DNA from: Cymbidium sinense
Lineage: Eukaryota > Streptophyta > Magnoliopsida > Asparagales > Orchidaceae
Assembly: GCA_021442155.1 (NCBI GenBank)
Contig: CM038214.1
Location: 19,555,808 to 19,619,807 of the forward strand
Direction of reading: 5' to 3'
Length of the DNA stretch: 64,000 nt
The position numbers were made by a program, and so were the translations under genes. Below, in pieces: positions 1-11,951 of the stretch; the stretch's first letter is position 1; every line of letters starts with the position of its first letter. The notes beneath the pieces were generated by a model, which was given only the letters and a program-made list of their open reading frames with translations, made no database searches and was not told the DNA's origin.

Positions 1-3000
1 TAGATTAGTTTAGTTTATTTGGTTTAGGATTTAGGGTTTATGGTTTAGGTTTAGTTTAATTAGTTCAATTTAGTTAGTTATTAGTTATTTAGTTAGTTTA
101 ATTTTTAGTTATTAGGGTTTAGGGTTTAGGTTTATTATTTTAGTTAGTGTTAGTTTTAGTTTAGTTATTAGTTATTAGTTATTATTAGTTTTAGTTAGTT
201 TAGTTTTAGTTATTAGTTTAGGTTCAGGTTATTAGTTAGTTAGTTTATGTTTAAGTTTAGCTTTAAGTTTTTAAGTTTTAGGTTTAGGTTTAGGTTTAGG
301 TTTTTAGGTTAATTTAGTTATTGGTTAAGTTTATTTAGTTTTAGTTATTAGTTTTAGGTTTAGTTTTAGTTTAGGTTTAGTTTAGTTTTTTTAGTTTAGG
401 TTTATGTTTAGGTTTATTAGGTTTTAATAGGTTTAGGTTTGTTTAGGTTTATTTATTAGTTTAGTTTAGTTATTAGTTTAGTTATTAGTTTAGTTAGTTT
501 AGTTTAGGGTTAATAGGTTTTTTTTGGTTTAGTTTAGTTTAGTTTAGTTTAGGTTTAGGTTTAGGTTTAGTTATTAATTAGTTTTGTTTAGTTAATTTAG
601 TTTTAGGTATAGGTTTAGGTTTTGTTATTAAGTTTAGGTTTAGGTTTTAGTTAGTTAGTTTAAGTTTTAGGTTTTGTTATTATTAATTATTATCAATTAT
701 TAGTTTAGTTTAGTTAGTTTAGTTTAGAGTTAGTTTTATTAGTTTATTATTAGTTGGTTAGTTATTAGTTTAGTTATTAGTTAGTTTAATTAGTTTATTA
801 GTTAGTTTAGGGTTTATGGTTTAGTTTTAGGTTTAAGGTTTAGGTTCAGGTTATTAATTTTAGTTTAGTTATTAGTTAGTTAGTTTAGTTATTAGTTTAG
901 TCATTAGTTTTATTAGTTTAATTAGTTTATTAGGTTTAGTTTAGTTATTAGTTTAGTTTTAGTTTAGGTTTAGGGTTTATGGTTTAGGTTTAGGGTTTGG
1001 GGTTTAGGTTAGTTAGTTTAGTTTTAGTTTAGTTTTTTTATTAGTTTTTTTAGTTTTTATATTAATTTTATTAGTAGTTAGTTAGTTTAGTTAGTTGAGG
1101 TTAGTTTTATTAGTTTGATCTAGTTAGGATTTGGTTTATTAGGGTTTAGGGTTTAGGTTTTAGTTATTACTTATTTAGTTATTTTTTAGTTAGTTATTTA
1201 GTTTAGTTTAGGTTATTAGTTTTAATTATTTTTTAGTTAGGTTTAGTTAGGTTTATGGTTTATGGTTTAGTTTTATTAATTAGTTTTATTATTAGTTTAG
1301 TTTTTTTATTTATTAGTTTTAGTTTTTTTACTTATAAGTTTAGTGTTTATTTAGTTAGTTTTTTAGTTTAGGATTTAGTTTAGTTTAGTTAATTAGGTTT
1401 AGGTTTAATTTTAGTTTAGTTGTTTAGCTTAGTTTATTAGGTTTAAGTTTAAGTTTTTAGTTTAGTTATTAGTTTTAGTTTTTAATTTAGGGTTTAAGGT
1501 TTAAGGTTTAGGTTTAGGATTAGGTTTTAGGTTATTAGCTTAATTTAGTTATTAGTTTTTATTAATTTATTAGTTTATTAGGTTTTAGTTAGTCTATTAG
1601 TTTTAAGGTTTAGAGTTTAGAGTTTAAGTTTAGGGGTTTAGGTTTAGTTTGGTTTAGTTAGTTTATTAATTTTTAGTTACTTTATTTTTATTTATTTATT
1701 AAATTTAGGGGTTCATGGTTTAGGGTTTATGTTTAGGTTTTAGGTTTAGTTACTTTAGTTTATTTATTTAGTTAGTTTAGTTTATTTTTAGCATTATTAG
1801 TTTATTAGTTTAATTATTATGAGTCTTAGTTTAACTAGTTTTATGAGTTTTGTTAGGTTTAAGGTTTAGGGGTTTAGGGGTTTAGGGTTTAGGGTTTAGG
1901 GTTTTATTATAGTTAGTTTAGTTTAGTTTAGTTCAGTTAGGTTTTAGGGTTATGATTTAGTTTAGTTTAGTTTAGTTTAGCTAATTTTTATTAGTTTTTA
2001 TTTTAGTTTATTAGTAGTTTATTAGTTTAGTTTAGTTATTAGTTTAGTGTACTTTAGTTTAGTTATTATTTAGTTTTATTAGTTTAGTTATTAGTTTAGG
2101 GTTTAAGGTTTAGTGTTTAGGTTTAGGTTTAGGTTTAGTTTATTAGATTTTAGTTTCAATTTAGTTGTTATTAGTTTAGGATTATGATTTTTTTTATTAG
2201 TTTTATTAGTGTTATTAGTTTATTAGTTTTATTAGTTTAGTTACTTTTGTTTTAGTTAATTTATTAGTTATTATTAGTTTAGGGTTTTAGGTTTTAGTTA
2301 GGTTATATTATTAGTTAGTTTTAGGTTAGGTTTGGTTTAGTTAGTTTTAGTTTATGGGTTTAAGGCTTAGGTTTAGTTAGTTATTATGGTTTAGGGTTTA
2401 TGTTTAGGTTTAGGGGGTTTAGGGTTTAAGTTTAGGTTAGTTATTAGTTTTAGTTTAGTCATTAGTTTTTGTATAATTTTATTAGTTTAGTTTATTAGTT
2501 TAGATTTTATTTGTTTATTTAGTTATTAGTTTAGGTTTTATTAGTTATTAGTTTAGTTAATAGTTATTAATATTAAGTTAAGGTTTAGGGTTTAGGTTTA
2601 GTTTTATTTATTAGTTTAGTTATTATTAGTTTGGATTAGTTATTAATGTTAGTTTAGTTTAGTCAGTTTAGGTTTTATTAGTTAGTTAGTTTAATTAGTT
2701 TTAGTTAGGATTAGGGTTTAGGTTTAGGTTTTAGTTAGTTTAGTTAGTTTAATTACTTTATTTATTAGTTTTATTAGTTTATTAGGTTTTGGTTTAGGTT
2801 TAGGGTTTAGGTTAGTTAGTTATTATTATTTTTAGTTAGTTAGTTAGTTTAGTTAGTTTAGTTTTAGTTATTATTTTAATTAGTTTATTAGTTAGTTTAA
2901 TTAGTTTAGTTAGTTATTAGTTAGTTTTAGTTTAGTTAGTTTAGGTTTAGTTAGTTATTAATTAGTTTTAGTTTTAATTAGTTAGTTAATTAGTTTTAGG

Positions 3001-4550
3001 TTAGTTTAGTTATTAGTTTAGTTTAGCTATTAGTTTTATTTGTTTTATTTAGTTTAGATAGTTTGGTTTTAGTTTAGTTAGTTTATTAGTTCATTAGTTT
3101 AGGTTTAGGTTTAGTTATTAGTCTATTTTAGTTTAGCTATTAGGTTTAGTTTTTTTTTGGTCAATTTATATTATAAGGTAGTTTAGTTTAGTTAATTAGG
3201 TTTAGGGTTTAGGGTTTGGGTTTTGTTTAGTTTATTAGTTTATTTATTAGTTTAGGTTTAGGTTTAGGCTTTAGGTTTAGTTTGGTTTAGGGTTTAGGGT
3301 TTAGGTATAATTAGTTAGTTAGTGTTAGTTTTAGTTTAGTTTAGTTAGTTAGTTATTAGTTTTAGGTTAGTTAGTTATTATTAGGTCTAGTTATTAGTTT
3401 AGTTATTATTAGTTATTAGTTTTATTAGTTTTTATTAGGTATTAGGTTTAGGGTTTAGGTTTACTTAATTAGTTTAGGTTAGGGTTTAGTTTAGTTTATT
3501 AGTTTAAGTTTAGTTAGGTTATTAGTTTTTAGTTAGGTTTAGTTTAATTATTTAGGTTTATTATTATAGTCTTTATTAGTTTAGGTTTTGTTTTAGGTTT
3601 ATGTTTAGGCTTAGGTTTAGTTAGTTATTAGTTTAGGTTTATTAGGTTTACAATTTAGGGTTTAGGTTTAGTTAGTTTAGTTTAGGTAGTTAGTTTTAGT
3701 TAGGTTAGGTTTAAGTTTGGGTTTAGGGCTTAGCATTTAGGGTTTAGGTTTATTAGTTAATTATTATTTAGCTTTAGTTTAATTATAAGTTAATTAGTTT
3801 AGTCTAATTAGTTTTAGTTAGCTATTAGTTAGTTAGTTTACTTTAGTTAGTTTTTAGTTAGTTTAGGGTTTAGGGTTAAGGTTTAAGTTTAGTTAGTTAG
3901 GTTTGAGTTTAGGTCTTAATTAGTTTTGTTTAATTTTAGTTAGTTTTTAGTTAGTCTATGGTTTAGGGATTAGATTTAGGTTTAGTTAGTTAGTTTAGGT
4001 TTAGTTTAGTTAGTTTAGTGATTTAGGTTTAGGTTTAGGTTTAGGGTTTAGGTTTATTAGGGTTTAGGGTTTAGGCTTTTAGTTATTAGTTTTAGTTTAT
4101 TAGGTTTATTTTATAAGTTTTAGTTAGTTATTATTTATTTAGTTCTCAATTAATTAGTTTAGGTTTAGGGTTTAGGGTTTAGGGTTTAGGGATTAGTTAG
4201 TTACATTAGTTTAGTTTAGTTAGTTTTGTTTGGTTTAGTTTATTAAGGTTTAGGGTTTAGGTTTTGTTTACATTTAGGGTTTAGGTTTGGCTAGTTTACA
4301 TTAGGTTTAGTTTTTAGTTTAGTTAGTTTATTTTAGTTTTAATTAGGTTTAGTTATTAGTTTTAGTATTAATTTATGGTTTTGGGCTTAGCATTTAGGGT
4401 TTAGGATTTTAGGATTCAGGCTTTAGGGTTTAGGGTTTAGGGTTTATGGTTTAGGGTTTAGGGTTTAGGTTTTAGAGCTTAGGGTTTTTGGGTTTAGGGT
4501 TGAAGGTTTAGGGTTATAGGTTTAGGGTTTATGGTTCAGGGTGTTTTTTA
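1..4550 (+). repeat. Degenerate telomere-like array, TTAG/TTTAG-rich type
   Basis: The + strand is a nearly C-free succession of TTTAGGG, TTTAGG, TTTAG, TTAG and TTATTAG words. Perfect TTTAGGG runs are short, for example about four units near 4,166-4,192 and near 1,880-1,905. Unlike the later arrays it has few TTTATTTTA words and none of the ordered landmarks seen from 4,551 on, so it is a different sub-type. Its right edge at 4,551 coincides with the first AATTAAGTAAA landmark. The low purity argues against an active chromosome end. It fits subtelomeric or interstitial telomere-like DNA. There is no gene in this stretch. Confidence 0.9.
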
Positions 4551-6726
4551 ATTAAGTAAATTAGTAAGTTTAGGTTCATTTAGTTTATTTTTTATTTATT
4601 TGGGTTTATTTTATTATTTAATTTTATATAAGTTTTTTTATTTTTATTTAGTTTATTTATTTATTTTAGGTTTATTTATTTAAGTTTATATTGTTTATTT
4701 TAGTTTAATTTTTAGGTTTAGGTTTTTTTTTTAGTTGAGTTTTATTTTTATTTTATTTTTTAAGATTAGGTTTAATTTTATAATTTTAGTTTTAGGTTTA
4801 GGTTTTTATTTTATTTTTTAGGTTTAGGTTTTAGGTTTTATTTTGGGATTATTTTTTGGGTTTTGTTTTAGTTTTTTAGTTTATTTTATTTTATTTAGTT
4901 TAGTTTAGGTTAGTTTAGTTTAATTTAGGTTTAGGTTTAGTTTTTTTATTTTTAGTTTAGTTTAATTTAGTTTAGGTTTAGGTTTATTTTATTTTATTTC
5001 TTTTATATTTATTTTAGGTTTAGGTTTCATTTTTTATTTATTTAAAGGTTTATTTTTCAGTTTAGGTTTTTATTTATTTCTTTTTTTTATTTTAAGTTTA
5101 TTTTATTTTTAGTTTTTATTTTATTTAGGTTTTGTATTCTTAAGTTTATTTTATTTTTTTAGTTTAGTTTAGGTTTTATTTATTTTATTTTAGTTTATTT
5201 TTATTTTTATTTTATTTTATTTTTAGTTTAGTTCAGATTTTAGTCTGATTTTTATTTTATGTTATTTTATTTATCTATTTTAAGCTTTATTTATCATTTA
5301 AGTTTAGGGTTTTAGGTTTCTGATTTAGGTGGTTTAGGGTTTAGTGTGCTTTAAGGCTCACGTGATTTGAGGTCACCCAGGGGTAGGGTCCATTTAGGGT
5401 TTAAGCTTCTAGCGCTTCTAGGTTTTAGGGTCTATGGCGGTTTAGGTAGCTTTGACTCCAAGATTTAGGGTTTGAGTGGTTTAGGTTTGAGTTAACTCAA
5501 ATGGTTGGGTGGTCAGTTTAGTGGTTAGCCCAGGTCACCTCTGGTTTAGGTGGGTATCTTTGTATTTAGTGAGTTAGCCCAGTTTAGGGTTAGGTTTAGC
5601 GCCCACCATTTAGTGGCCCAGAGGCGTTAGGAGTCAGTGGTCTAGGGCCTGTGTTTAAAGCCCATTAGTGGTTTAGTAGCCAGTTGGTTTAGGGTTTTTT
5701 TAGGGTCCCAAAGATCCACTCAAGACTCGGGTTTAGGGTTTTAGGTTTAGTGTCACTTTAGGGTTTAGGGTTTATGATTTTTCTTTAATCAAGTAAACCG
5801 TAGTTTAAGTTTATTTAGGTTTTATTTTATTTTAGTTTATTTTATTTTTCTTTCTCTTATCTCATTTTATTTTAGTTTATTTAGTTTAGTTTATTTTATT
5901 TTAGGTTTATTTTAATTTTACCTTTAGTTTTATTTTTTAGGGCTCAGGTTTGTTTATTGTTTTAAGAGTTCAGAGGTTTTTGCCTTTAATATTTTTTAGG
6001 TTTTGATTTTAAAGTTACAGGTTTATTTTTTAGTATCTTAGTAGTAGGTTTATTTTTAGTTTATCTTATTTTATTTAGTTTAGGGGTTATTTAGCTTATT
6101 TAGTTTAGGTTTAGGTTTTGGTTTATTTTAGTTTAGTTTAAATTTTTTTTTATTTATTTTAGGTTTAGGTTTTGGGTTCACGCCTTTATTTTTTAATTTA
6201 CGTTTTATTTTTATGTTTATTTTGTAGGTTTAGGTTCTTATTTAGCTTTTATTTTATTTTATTTTAGGTTTATTTTATTTTTATTTTACGTTTAGTTTAT
6301 ATTTTATTTTGGTTTTTTATTTTTTTGGTTTATTTTATTTTTTAGTTTAGTTTATGTTTTTATTTATTTAATTTTAGCTTAATTTTTATTCATTATTTTA
6401 TTTATTTTTATGTTTAGGTTTAGGTTTTAGTTTAAGTTTTTATTTTATTTTATTTTTTTTTCTTTTATTTAGGTGTAGGTTTTTTTATTTATTTTATTTT
6501 AGGAATTCATTTATTTTATGCTTTTTTTAATGTTTAAGGTTACTGGTTTAAATGTTAGTGTTTATGGTTTAGGATTTGGTTGTAGGTTTTAGGGTTTGGG
6601 TTTGTAGGTTTTGGGACTTTTAGGGTAAAGGATTTATCATTTAAAGCTTAGTGTCCTGTGGTTTAGGGTTTAGATTAATTTAGGCATTATTTTATTTTAC
6701 TCATTTTTTCTTATTTTTCTTAGATT
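4551..6726 (+). repeat. Telomere-derived ~1.2 kb satellite, two units (second cut by the gap)
   Basis: Unit 1 starts with AATTAAGTAAA at 4,550, has GTTGAGTTTTATTTTTA at 4,734 and TATTCTTAAG at 5,135. The next start motif (AATCAAGTAAACC) is at 5,788. The first part of each unit is TTTATTTTA/TTTAGGTTTAGG-rich. The last part is TTTAGGG-rich with a C-rich island. The same landmarks recur in the same order at 22.8-40 kb and 59.4-64 kb, which marks this as a real satellite and not random telomere decay. Unit 2 (5,791 on) runs into the assembly gap. No gene is visible. Confidence 0.8.
5330..5720 (+). other. C-rich island in the satellite
   Basis: In an otherwise C-free strand this patch holds many GCCCAG, GGTCA, GTGGCC and CACC words. 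Many can be read as TTTAGGG-like repeats in which TTT has become CCC, CTC, GTC or GCC. Similar islands sit at the same phase of other units (about 31.69-31.87, 33.79-33.96, 35.82-36.18, 38.46-38.65 and 60.00-60.29 kb). It may be a real variant repeat, clustered T-to-C change, or a base-calling artefact. Confidence 0.7.
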
Positions 6727-6826
6727 NNNNNNNNNNNNNNNNNNNNNNNNNNNNNNNNNNNNNNNNNNNNNNNNNNNNNNNNNNNNNNNNNNNNNNNNNN
6801 NNNNNNNNNNNNNNNNNNNNNNNNNN
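6727..6826. other. Assembly gap of exactly 100 N
   Basis: One hundred N separate telomere-like satellite from ordinary AT-rich DNA. The round number suggests a placeholder gap of unknown true length. Adjacency of the two sides is therefore not proven. Confidence 0.99.
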
Positions 6827-7099
6827 CTAATTTCATTTAAAAGAAGGGTGAAATGAATTGAGGAAAGGGGTCCCAACCATATTCCTTAGTTCACTTATGT
6901 TGAACAAATGATTAATAAAATTAATTAACCAATTTGTTACTATATGCATGATATTAGTTAATCATTAATTAACTTAAAAGAGTAGTTAAGGTTTAATTAG
7001 TAAATTTTTTTAATTAAGTGAGCAATAAATCCCAAGAAAATCTTGGGAGGCTGAGGTCATCCTATTTAATTAACCTACAAAATTTAAGATTAATTACTT

Positions 7100-7171
7100 A
7101 AGTAATTAAAAAGTAATTAAAAAGTAATTAAGCTAATTAATTTTGTAATTAAACCTTAATTACTTTTTAAA
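7100..7171. repeat. 11-bp AT-rich direct repeat with inverted copy
   Basis: AAGTAATTAAA is repeated three times with an 11-bp period at about 7,100-7,131. An inverted copy (TTAATTACTTTTT) follows at about 7,157-7,169, so the strand could fold. It is simple AT-rich structure with no known role. Confidence 0.6.
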
Positions 7172-7487
7172 ATTAGTTATGATCATTTATAATTAATTCT
7201 CCTCTAAAATACCTTAAAATAAGTATTTATTTGCATTTTTTTATTTCTTTATGATTTTCATGATTTTTAAAAGTTTTAACCATTAAAATAATTAATTAAG
7301 CCTAATCTTGGACGCATAATTTTCCATGGTGCCGCAAGATTGGCTGCTTAAAACTTATTTAACTCAGTGCCTATGTGGTGGTGATAGATGCACTTTCTCT
7401 TCCACCATTTAATCTAAAATGAGATGGCTACAATTAATCCCACAGCTTAATAGTATTAAATCAGATCGATCTAGTGGATCTAACACG

Positions 7488-7519
7488 ACCATCCATTCCG
7501 ATCATGTGGAATGGATGGT
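7488..7519. repeat. Perfect 12-bp inverted repeat with 8-bp loop
   Basis: ACCATCCATTCC (7,488-7,499) and its exact complement GGAATGGATGGT (7,508-7,519) flank GATCATGT. The stem-loop lies in the unrecognised region and between two similar direct words (GATCTAACACG and GATCTAACATCG). It could be a palindrome inside an LTR or a chance hairpin. Confidence 0.75.
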
Positions 7520-8689
7520 GCCTGATCTAACATCGTGCAAGTAAGGAAGAATGAAGTCCGTCCGCCATTGTTCACTTGATCCGAGCTTACTCAAGCTAAG
7601 ATCAATTCCAAAAGGATCCCACACTTTCATGACATCAATCGGATGGGATCCAATGGTCAAGATCACATGAGATGCAAGCTTTCTTCAAAAATCTCCAACC
7701 CATTTTGGCTAAGGATCATTTTTGGAAGCATACCTTACTGGAGCTTAAGACCGGTGGCTCGAAAGATTGAGGAAGCTTCATCTACTGGAGATGAAGCCCT
7801 ATTGAGCATCTATTGGATCGATTCCTTGATGTTCTCTTAAAAGTCCATGAACAAATTTTTGGAGCTCATCTTTGATCGATGTCCCACCTCCAGTTCTCGA
7901 GAAGCTTGGGAGATGATTTATTCTTGCTCAACGAAGCCTAGGGAAGGTTTGTGCAAAGTTAATTTGGGTTTGATAGAGAAATAGGGAAGTTAGGTAAAAA
8001 AATGGGAGTGTCTTGTTTCAGGATGGACAAGAAAGACATTTTTCAATCAAGGAACAAGCTTGAGAGCATATGGAATGGCTCTAGCGGCTCGTCTTGGGTA
8101 GCTAGGACTTTAAGGAATGATTTTTATGTGTGTTTGAGTGGAAACTAGGGGGTGTATACCCCCCTTCATATTGATCAGATGGTGGGATCAAGTTTGGCTT
8201 CTAGTGGTATCCATCCACCATCTTAGCGAGTCATGGGTGTAGGTGGAGATGAGTTTCCTCGACTTGGTTAGTTGAAGGTGTGGAGGTGGCTACCAATGAA
8301 GAATCATGGGAGTCCTATGGATTTCAAATGTTCCAATGGGGAGGGTGAGGAGATTTCACCTCCCATGGATCATGGCCAACCCAACCACCCCTTGCGCCAG
8401 TAGGTGTCCCAGCCTGGATGGACCATCGAGATTACCAAGTGGACAAAGAATGGAAATGGCCACTTACATTGGTGATTTGTCTAATGTGATGCCCTTGACC
8501 CAAGGGTGGAATGATTATTTGGCATTGGATTTGATTTGGGCATATTTGAAATGAGCCAAAAGTGGGTTAGCCAAAATTTCAAGTCATTTGAAGTTGATTT
8601 GTTTAGGTTTGGCTCAATTTGACTCATTTAGGTCACATTGGGTTAGGTTGGCTCAAGTTGACCAATTGGTCAAATTGGGTCAAACCAAG

Positions 8690-9724
8690 GGCTAGGTCAA
8701 GTTCATATGATCATTTGGGTTAGTTTGAGAAGGTGAACATGGATTAGATTTGGGTAGGGTGGATTATCCAATCTCTAAGGCATAACCTAATCCTATGGTT
8801 AACCCTTCTAAGTCTTTAGGCTTAAGTTACATGTTTACCTAATTATTAGAAGTGTCTTATGACTAGGGAAGTCTTAGTATCTAGAAGACTTCTAAGTCTA
8901 AGATGGGAAGATTGAATTCGCACTCCAAAAGTGAGGTCAACGAGCCTTAGGCTGCATAGTATTACCCTTGGTGATAGATGATTGGAAGACTAAAACCAAG
9001 TTTCACATTATAGACTCATATACATCTTTTAATGCTTTGCTTGGGAGAACATGGATACATGAGAACAACATAGTTCCATCCTCTCTACATCAATGTATGA
9101 AGTTTATGAGATGTGGGATCATCTACTGTGTTAAAGGAGATCTCAAGCAATTTATAATTCATGAGGTCGACATATATGAGGATGCAGCTTACTACCTCCC
9201 TCAAAATCAACAAGTTTATTCTGATGAATGTGGCCAAAGTTTGAAATATAAGAAAAAAAAAAGAAAAAGAAAAAGAAAGAGAAAATAAAAAAGAAAAGAA
9301 AAGAAAAAATGAAAAAGAAAATAAAAGGGAGTGGAAATAAACTTGGAGGAAGAAGTGGAGCTTAACATTAGATTCCACCCATAATTGTTACTCCATTCAA
9401 CATATGGGTTGGATGACGACCTCCACCATGTGGGAAGAGGCCAATTCGAGGCAATCCTAGGGTGGAAAAGCTCTTTATTGGCCACACAAAAGGTATGTCC
9501 CATATTAGAGTACACCTACTATCCATAAAGATTTAGAATCTAGTTCATATGATGAGTCTTATATTGTTAGCATACTAACCAACTCTTCTCAACAGTAGAT
9601 TCCCTTGGAGGTGACACTTGAGCAAGATAGAGATGACCAGGCTCCAATGCAAAGCATAAGTGTATCCAAGTATATATGTGAAACAGTTAGGCATCAGTTG
9701 GGAACCTTTGCTATAACCCACTTA
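8690..9724 (+). mobile_element. Tat-type Ty3/gypsy copy 1, 5' piece (protease end and linker)
   Basis: This piece matches 50,080-51,100 (copy 2) through shared sequence such as GAAGGTGAACATGGA. The frame at 8,968-9,288 reads FHIIDSYTSFNALLGRTWIH then SSLHQCMKF, the segment that follows the aspartic protease in plant Ty3/gypsy polyproteins. The protease active-site triplet itself is not visible. A Lys-rich tail (codons for KKKKRKRK) follows. The piece stops at about 9,724, where copia sequence begins, and the gypsy element resumes at about 14,041. The product would have been a retroelement polyprotein; the copy is dead. Confidence 0.8.
9248..9345 (+). repeat. Purine (AAAGA)n tract
   Basis: About 95 bases of nearly pure A/G occur on the + strand, mostly AAAAAGAAAAAG. 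The equivalent tract in copy 2 is at 50,635-50,712, so it belongs to the element and was present before duplication. On the minus strand it produces spurious Phe/Ser-rich open frames. In the + frame it encodes a Lys-rich linker. Confidence 0.85.
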
Positions 9725-9727
9725 TTT

Positions 9728-10154
9728 TTGGGCAGAAGCAGTAAATACTGCATGTTATGTAATGAATAGGATTTATTTTAGACCAATTTTGAAGAAGACA
9801 CCCTATGAATTGTTTTTTTGGAAAGAAGCCTAAGATTGAACACTTTCATGTATTTGGATGTAAATGCTTTATTTTGAATAATGGAAAAGATCATTTAGGT
9901 AAGTTTGATTGCAAATCGATGATGGTATTTTCTTAGATACTCTCTTTCTAGTAGAGCTTATAGAGTTTACAATAAAAGAAAATGATTGTAGAAGAATCAA
10001 TACATGTTTTTTTGATGAAAATTTGATTGATCCTATTAGAAATGAAGTGATTGATGAAGAGATTGATAACTTTAAGAAAATATCTTTAGAAGATAATATG
10101 GATGATTCATTGCCTAAAGAATGGAAATATAATAAAATCATCCAAAGGAACTAA
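9728..10154 (+). pseudogene. Ty1/copia integrase C-terminal fragment
   Basis: It reads WAEAVNTACYVMNRIYFR, then a segment encoding KTPYELFF, KPKIEHFHVFGCKCF and KFDCK, typical of the part after the integrase catalytic core in plant copia elements (the GKxP/VFG region). A one-base shift follows PYELFF. Another lies near 9,935, where a conserved GYS-type turn is broken. The DDE catalytic residues lie upstream and are missing. The frame at 9,909-10,154 covers the linker to RT, whose original reading frame continues through IDPIRNEVIDEEIDNF. Confidence 0.8.
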
Positions 10155-10159
10155 TTATA

Positions 10160-11180
10160 AGGATCCTTCAAAAGGAGTTATGACTAGAAGGCATAGTAGA
10201 GAAGTTGTAGATCATTCAGCATTTTTATCTGAGGTTGAACCTAAAAATTTAGAAGAAGCATTAAATGATAATTTTTGGATTATTGCTATGGAAGAGGAGT
10301 TAAATCAATTTGTAAGAAATGATGTTTGGGAATTAGTCCCAAGGCCCCAAGATCAAAATGTCATTGGAACAAAATGGATCTTTAGGAATAAGCTAGATGA
10401 TTCAGGTTGTATTATTAGAAATAAAGCTAGGTTAGTTGCACAAGGGTACTCACAAGTTGAAGGTATAGATTTTGAAGAATCTTTTGCACCAGCAAGACTA
10501 GAAGCTATCGTTACTCCTTGCTTATGCTTGTTTTAGAAATTTTAAACTTTTTCAAATGGATGTCAAAAGTGCATTTTGAATGGATTTATTGACCAAAATG
10601 TATTTGTAGAGCAACCACCTGGATTTGAGAGCCTTGATTTTCCAAATCATGTGTATAAATTAAAGAAAGCCTTATATGGTTTAAAAGGCTCCTCGTTTGG
10701 GTATGATAGTTAAGTAACTTTTGATAGATCATGGATTTAGAAAGGGCGAGTAGATACCACTTTATTCCTTAAGAGCATAGATGATGATTTGATTGTGGTA
10801 CAAGTGTATGTAGATGATATATTATTTGGAAGTACAAATGAATCTTTATGCCATGAGTTCTCATCTTTGATGTCTAAAGAGTTTGAAATGAGTATGATGG
10901 GAGAACTTAATTTTGCTTAGGTCTTCAAGTGAAGCAACAAGAAAATGGCACATTCAGTCAAACTAAGTATATAAATGAATTGCTTGAGAGGTTTGACATG
11001 AAAAGATTTAAATCTAGTAAAACTCCTATGAGCCCATCTATAAAATTGGATTTAGATGAATTAGGAAAATCGTTGATCAAAACTTTATAGAGTATGATAG
11101 GTTCACTTTTATACCTTGTCGCTAGTAGGATATTATGTTTGCTATTTGTTTGTGTGCTGCTGTGCCAACCCGAAAGAATC
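10160..11180 (+). pseudogene. Ty1/copia reverse transcriptase
   Basis: An open stretch of 144 codons ends at 10,536. It contains [46 protein letters not shown] and FEESFAP, the hallmark N-terminal half of copia RT. After a frame break it continues with QMDVKSA, VEQPPGFE, VYKLKKALYGLKG. The catalytic YVDD motif (VYVDDILFGSTNES) is intact at about 10,804-10,840. Frame breaks and stops near 10,536, 10,710 and 10,918 make it a pseudogene. It would make cDNA from the element RNA in virus-like particles. Confidence 0.92.
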
Positions 11181-11239
11181 TCATTTAATAGCAAAGTTTA
11201 TCTTTCGGTATTTGATAGGCACTACAAGTTAGGTTTATG

Positions 11240-11715
11240 GTATCCTAAAAATTCTTTATCATGTGATTTGATTGCCTATTCGATGCTGATTTTGCAGATG
11301 CAAAGTAGATAGAAAAAGCACATCCGCATATGTCATTTTAGATCATCACTTGTGTCTTGGTCATCTAGAAACAAAATTAGTAGCTTTATCCACCAAAGGT
11401 GAGTACATATGCCTAGTTCCGTTGCTCAGTCCTTTGGTTAAAGCAACAATTAGAAGATTTTGGTATTAAGCAAGATCACATTCTAGTTCAATGTGACAAT
11501 ACTAGTGCTATTAGTTTAACTAAAAATCCTATCCAAAGACTCTCAACCAAGCATATAGAAATTAGACATCATTTTATTAGGGATCATGTTTTGAAAGGTG
11601 ATGTTAATATTAATTTTATTAGCACGATTTACAAATTGCAGATATTTTACAAAACCCTTACCGTAAGAACGTTTTGTACTTTAAGATGCATGCTTGGAAT
11701 GTTAGATCCTAATAT
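11240..11715 (+). pseudogene. Ty1/copia RNase H
   Basis: Fragments in shifting frames include DADFAD/KVDRKSTSAYV-like sequence at about 11,285-11,335, then TKLVALSTKGEYI, QCDNTSAISLTKNP, STKHIEIRHHFIRDHVLKG and the terminal TLRCMLGMLDP. These are the standard C-terminal motifs of plant copia polyproteins. The usual catalytic Asp of the CDNTSA segment is present, but the frame is broken several times. It is followed directly by the noncoding stretch before the polypurine tract. Confidence 0.88.
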
Positions 11716-11937
11716 TTAAAATTGTATGTAGTTTGTTCTCACTTTTGATGTTGTCAAAAGGGGAGAAGAGTAAAATGTTGGTTAATATTAAGTCTATTTA
11801 ATGCATACATTTAGGGGGAGCAACATTATTCATCTCATATGCATAATTTTTTTAATAGAATTTCTTTCAAAAACTATGATGAAAGGTCAATTTGCACCTT
11901 CATCAAAATCAATACCCAACATTAGTTTGTCATCATC

Positions 11938-11950
11938 AAAAAGGGGGAGA
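11938..11950 (+). promoter_or_regulatory. Copia polypurine tract
   Basis: AAAAGGGGGAGA lies just upstream of TGTTGGCTT, the expected position of the plus-strand primer at the 5' border of the 3' LTR. Its place after the RNase H end fixes the LTR start at about 11,952. Confidence 0.85.
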
Positions 11951-11951
11951 T

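Larger units (their letters stand above)
6827..8690. other. Unrecognised non-telomeric DNA, no convincing gene
   Basis: This is ordinary mixed sequence. It is AT-rich at 6,890-7,310 (many TTAATTA words) and more balanced at 7,310-8,600. Two short open frames (65 codons at 7,643-7,840 and 82 codons at 8,306-8,554, both +) show no motif I recognise and are probably chance. The stretch ends in GGTCAA/TTGACC-rich sequence at 8,600-8,700, resembling the left arm of the Tat copy at 49.0-49.4 kb. It may therefore be the LTR/gag side of the Tat element, or a further unknown element. I cannot decide which. Confidence 0.5.

Noticed and set aside
1..4550. Functional telomere at the window start
   Set aside because: Perfect TTTAGGG runs are at most a few units, orientation puts the chromosome end on the other side, and the tract is heavily diverged.
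9085..9515. Phe/Ser-rich minus-strand frames
   Set aside because: They are produced by the reverse complement of the AAAGA purine tract in the Tat linker.
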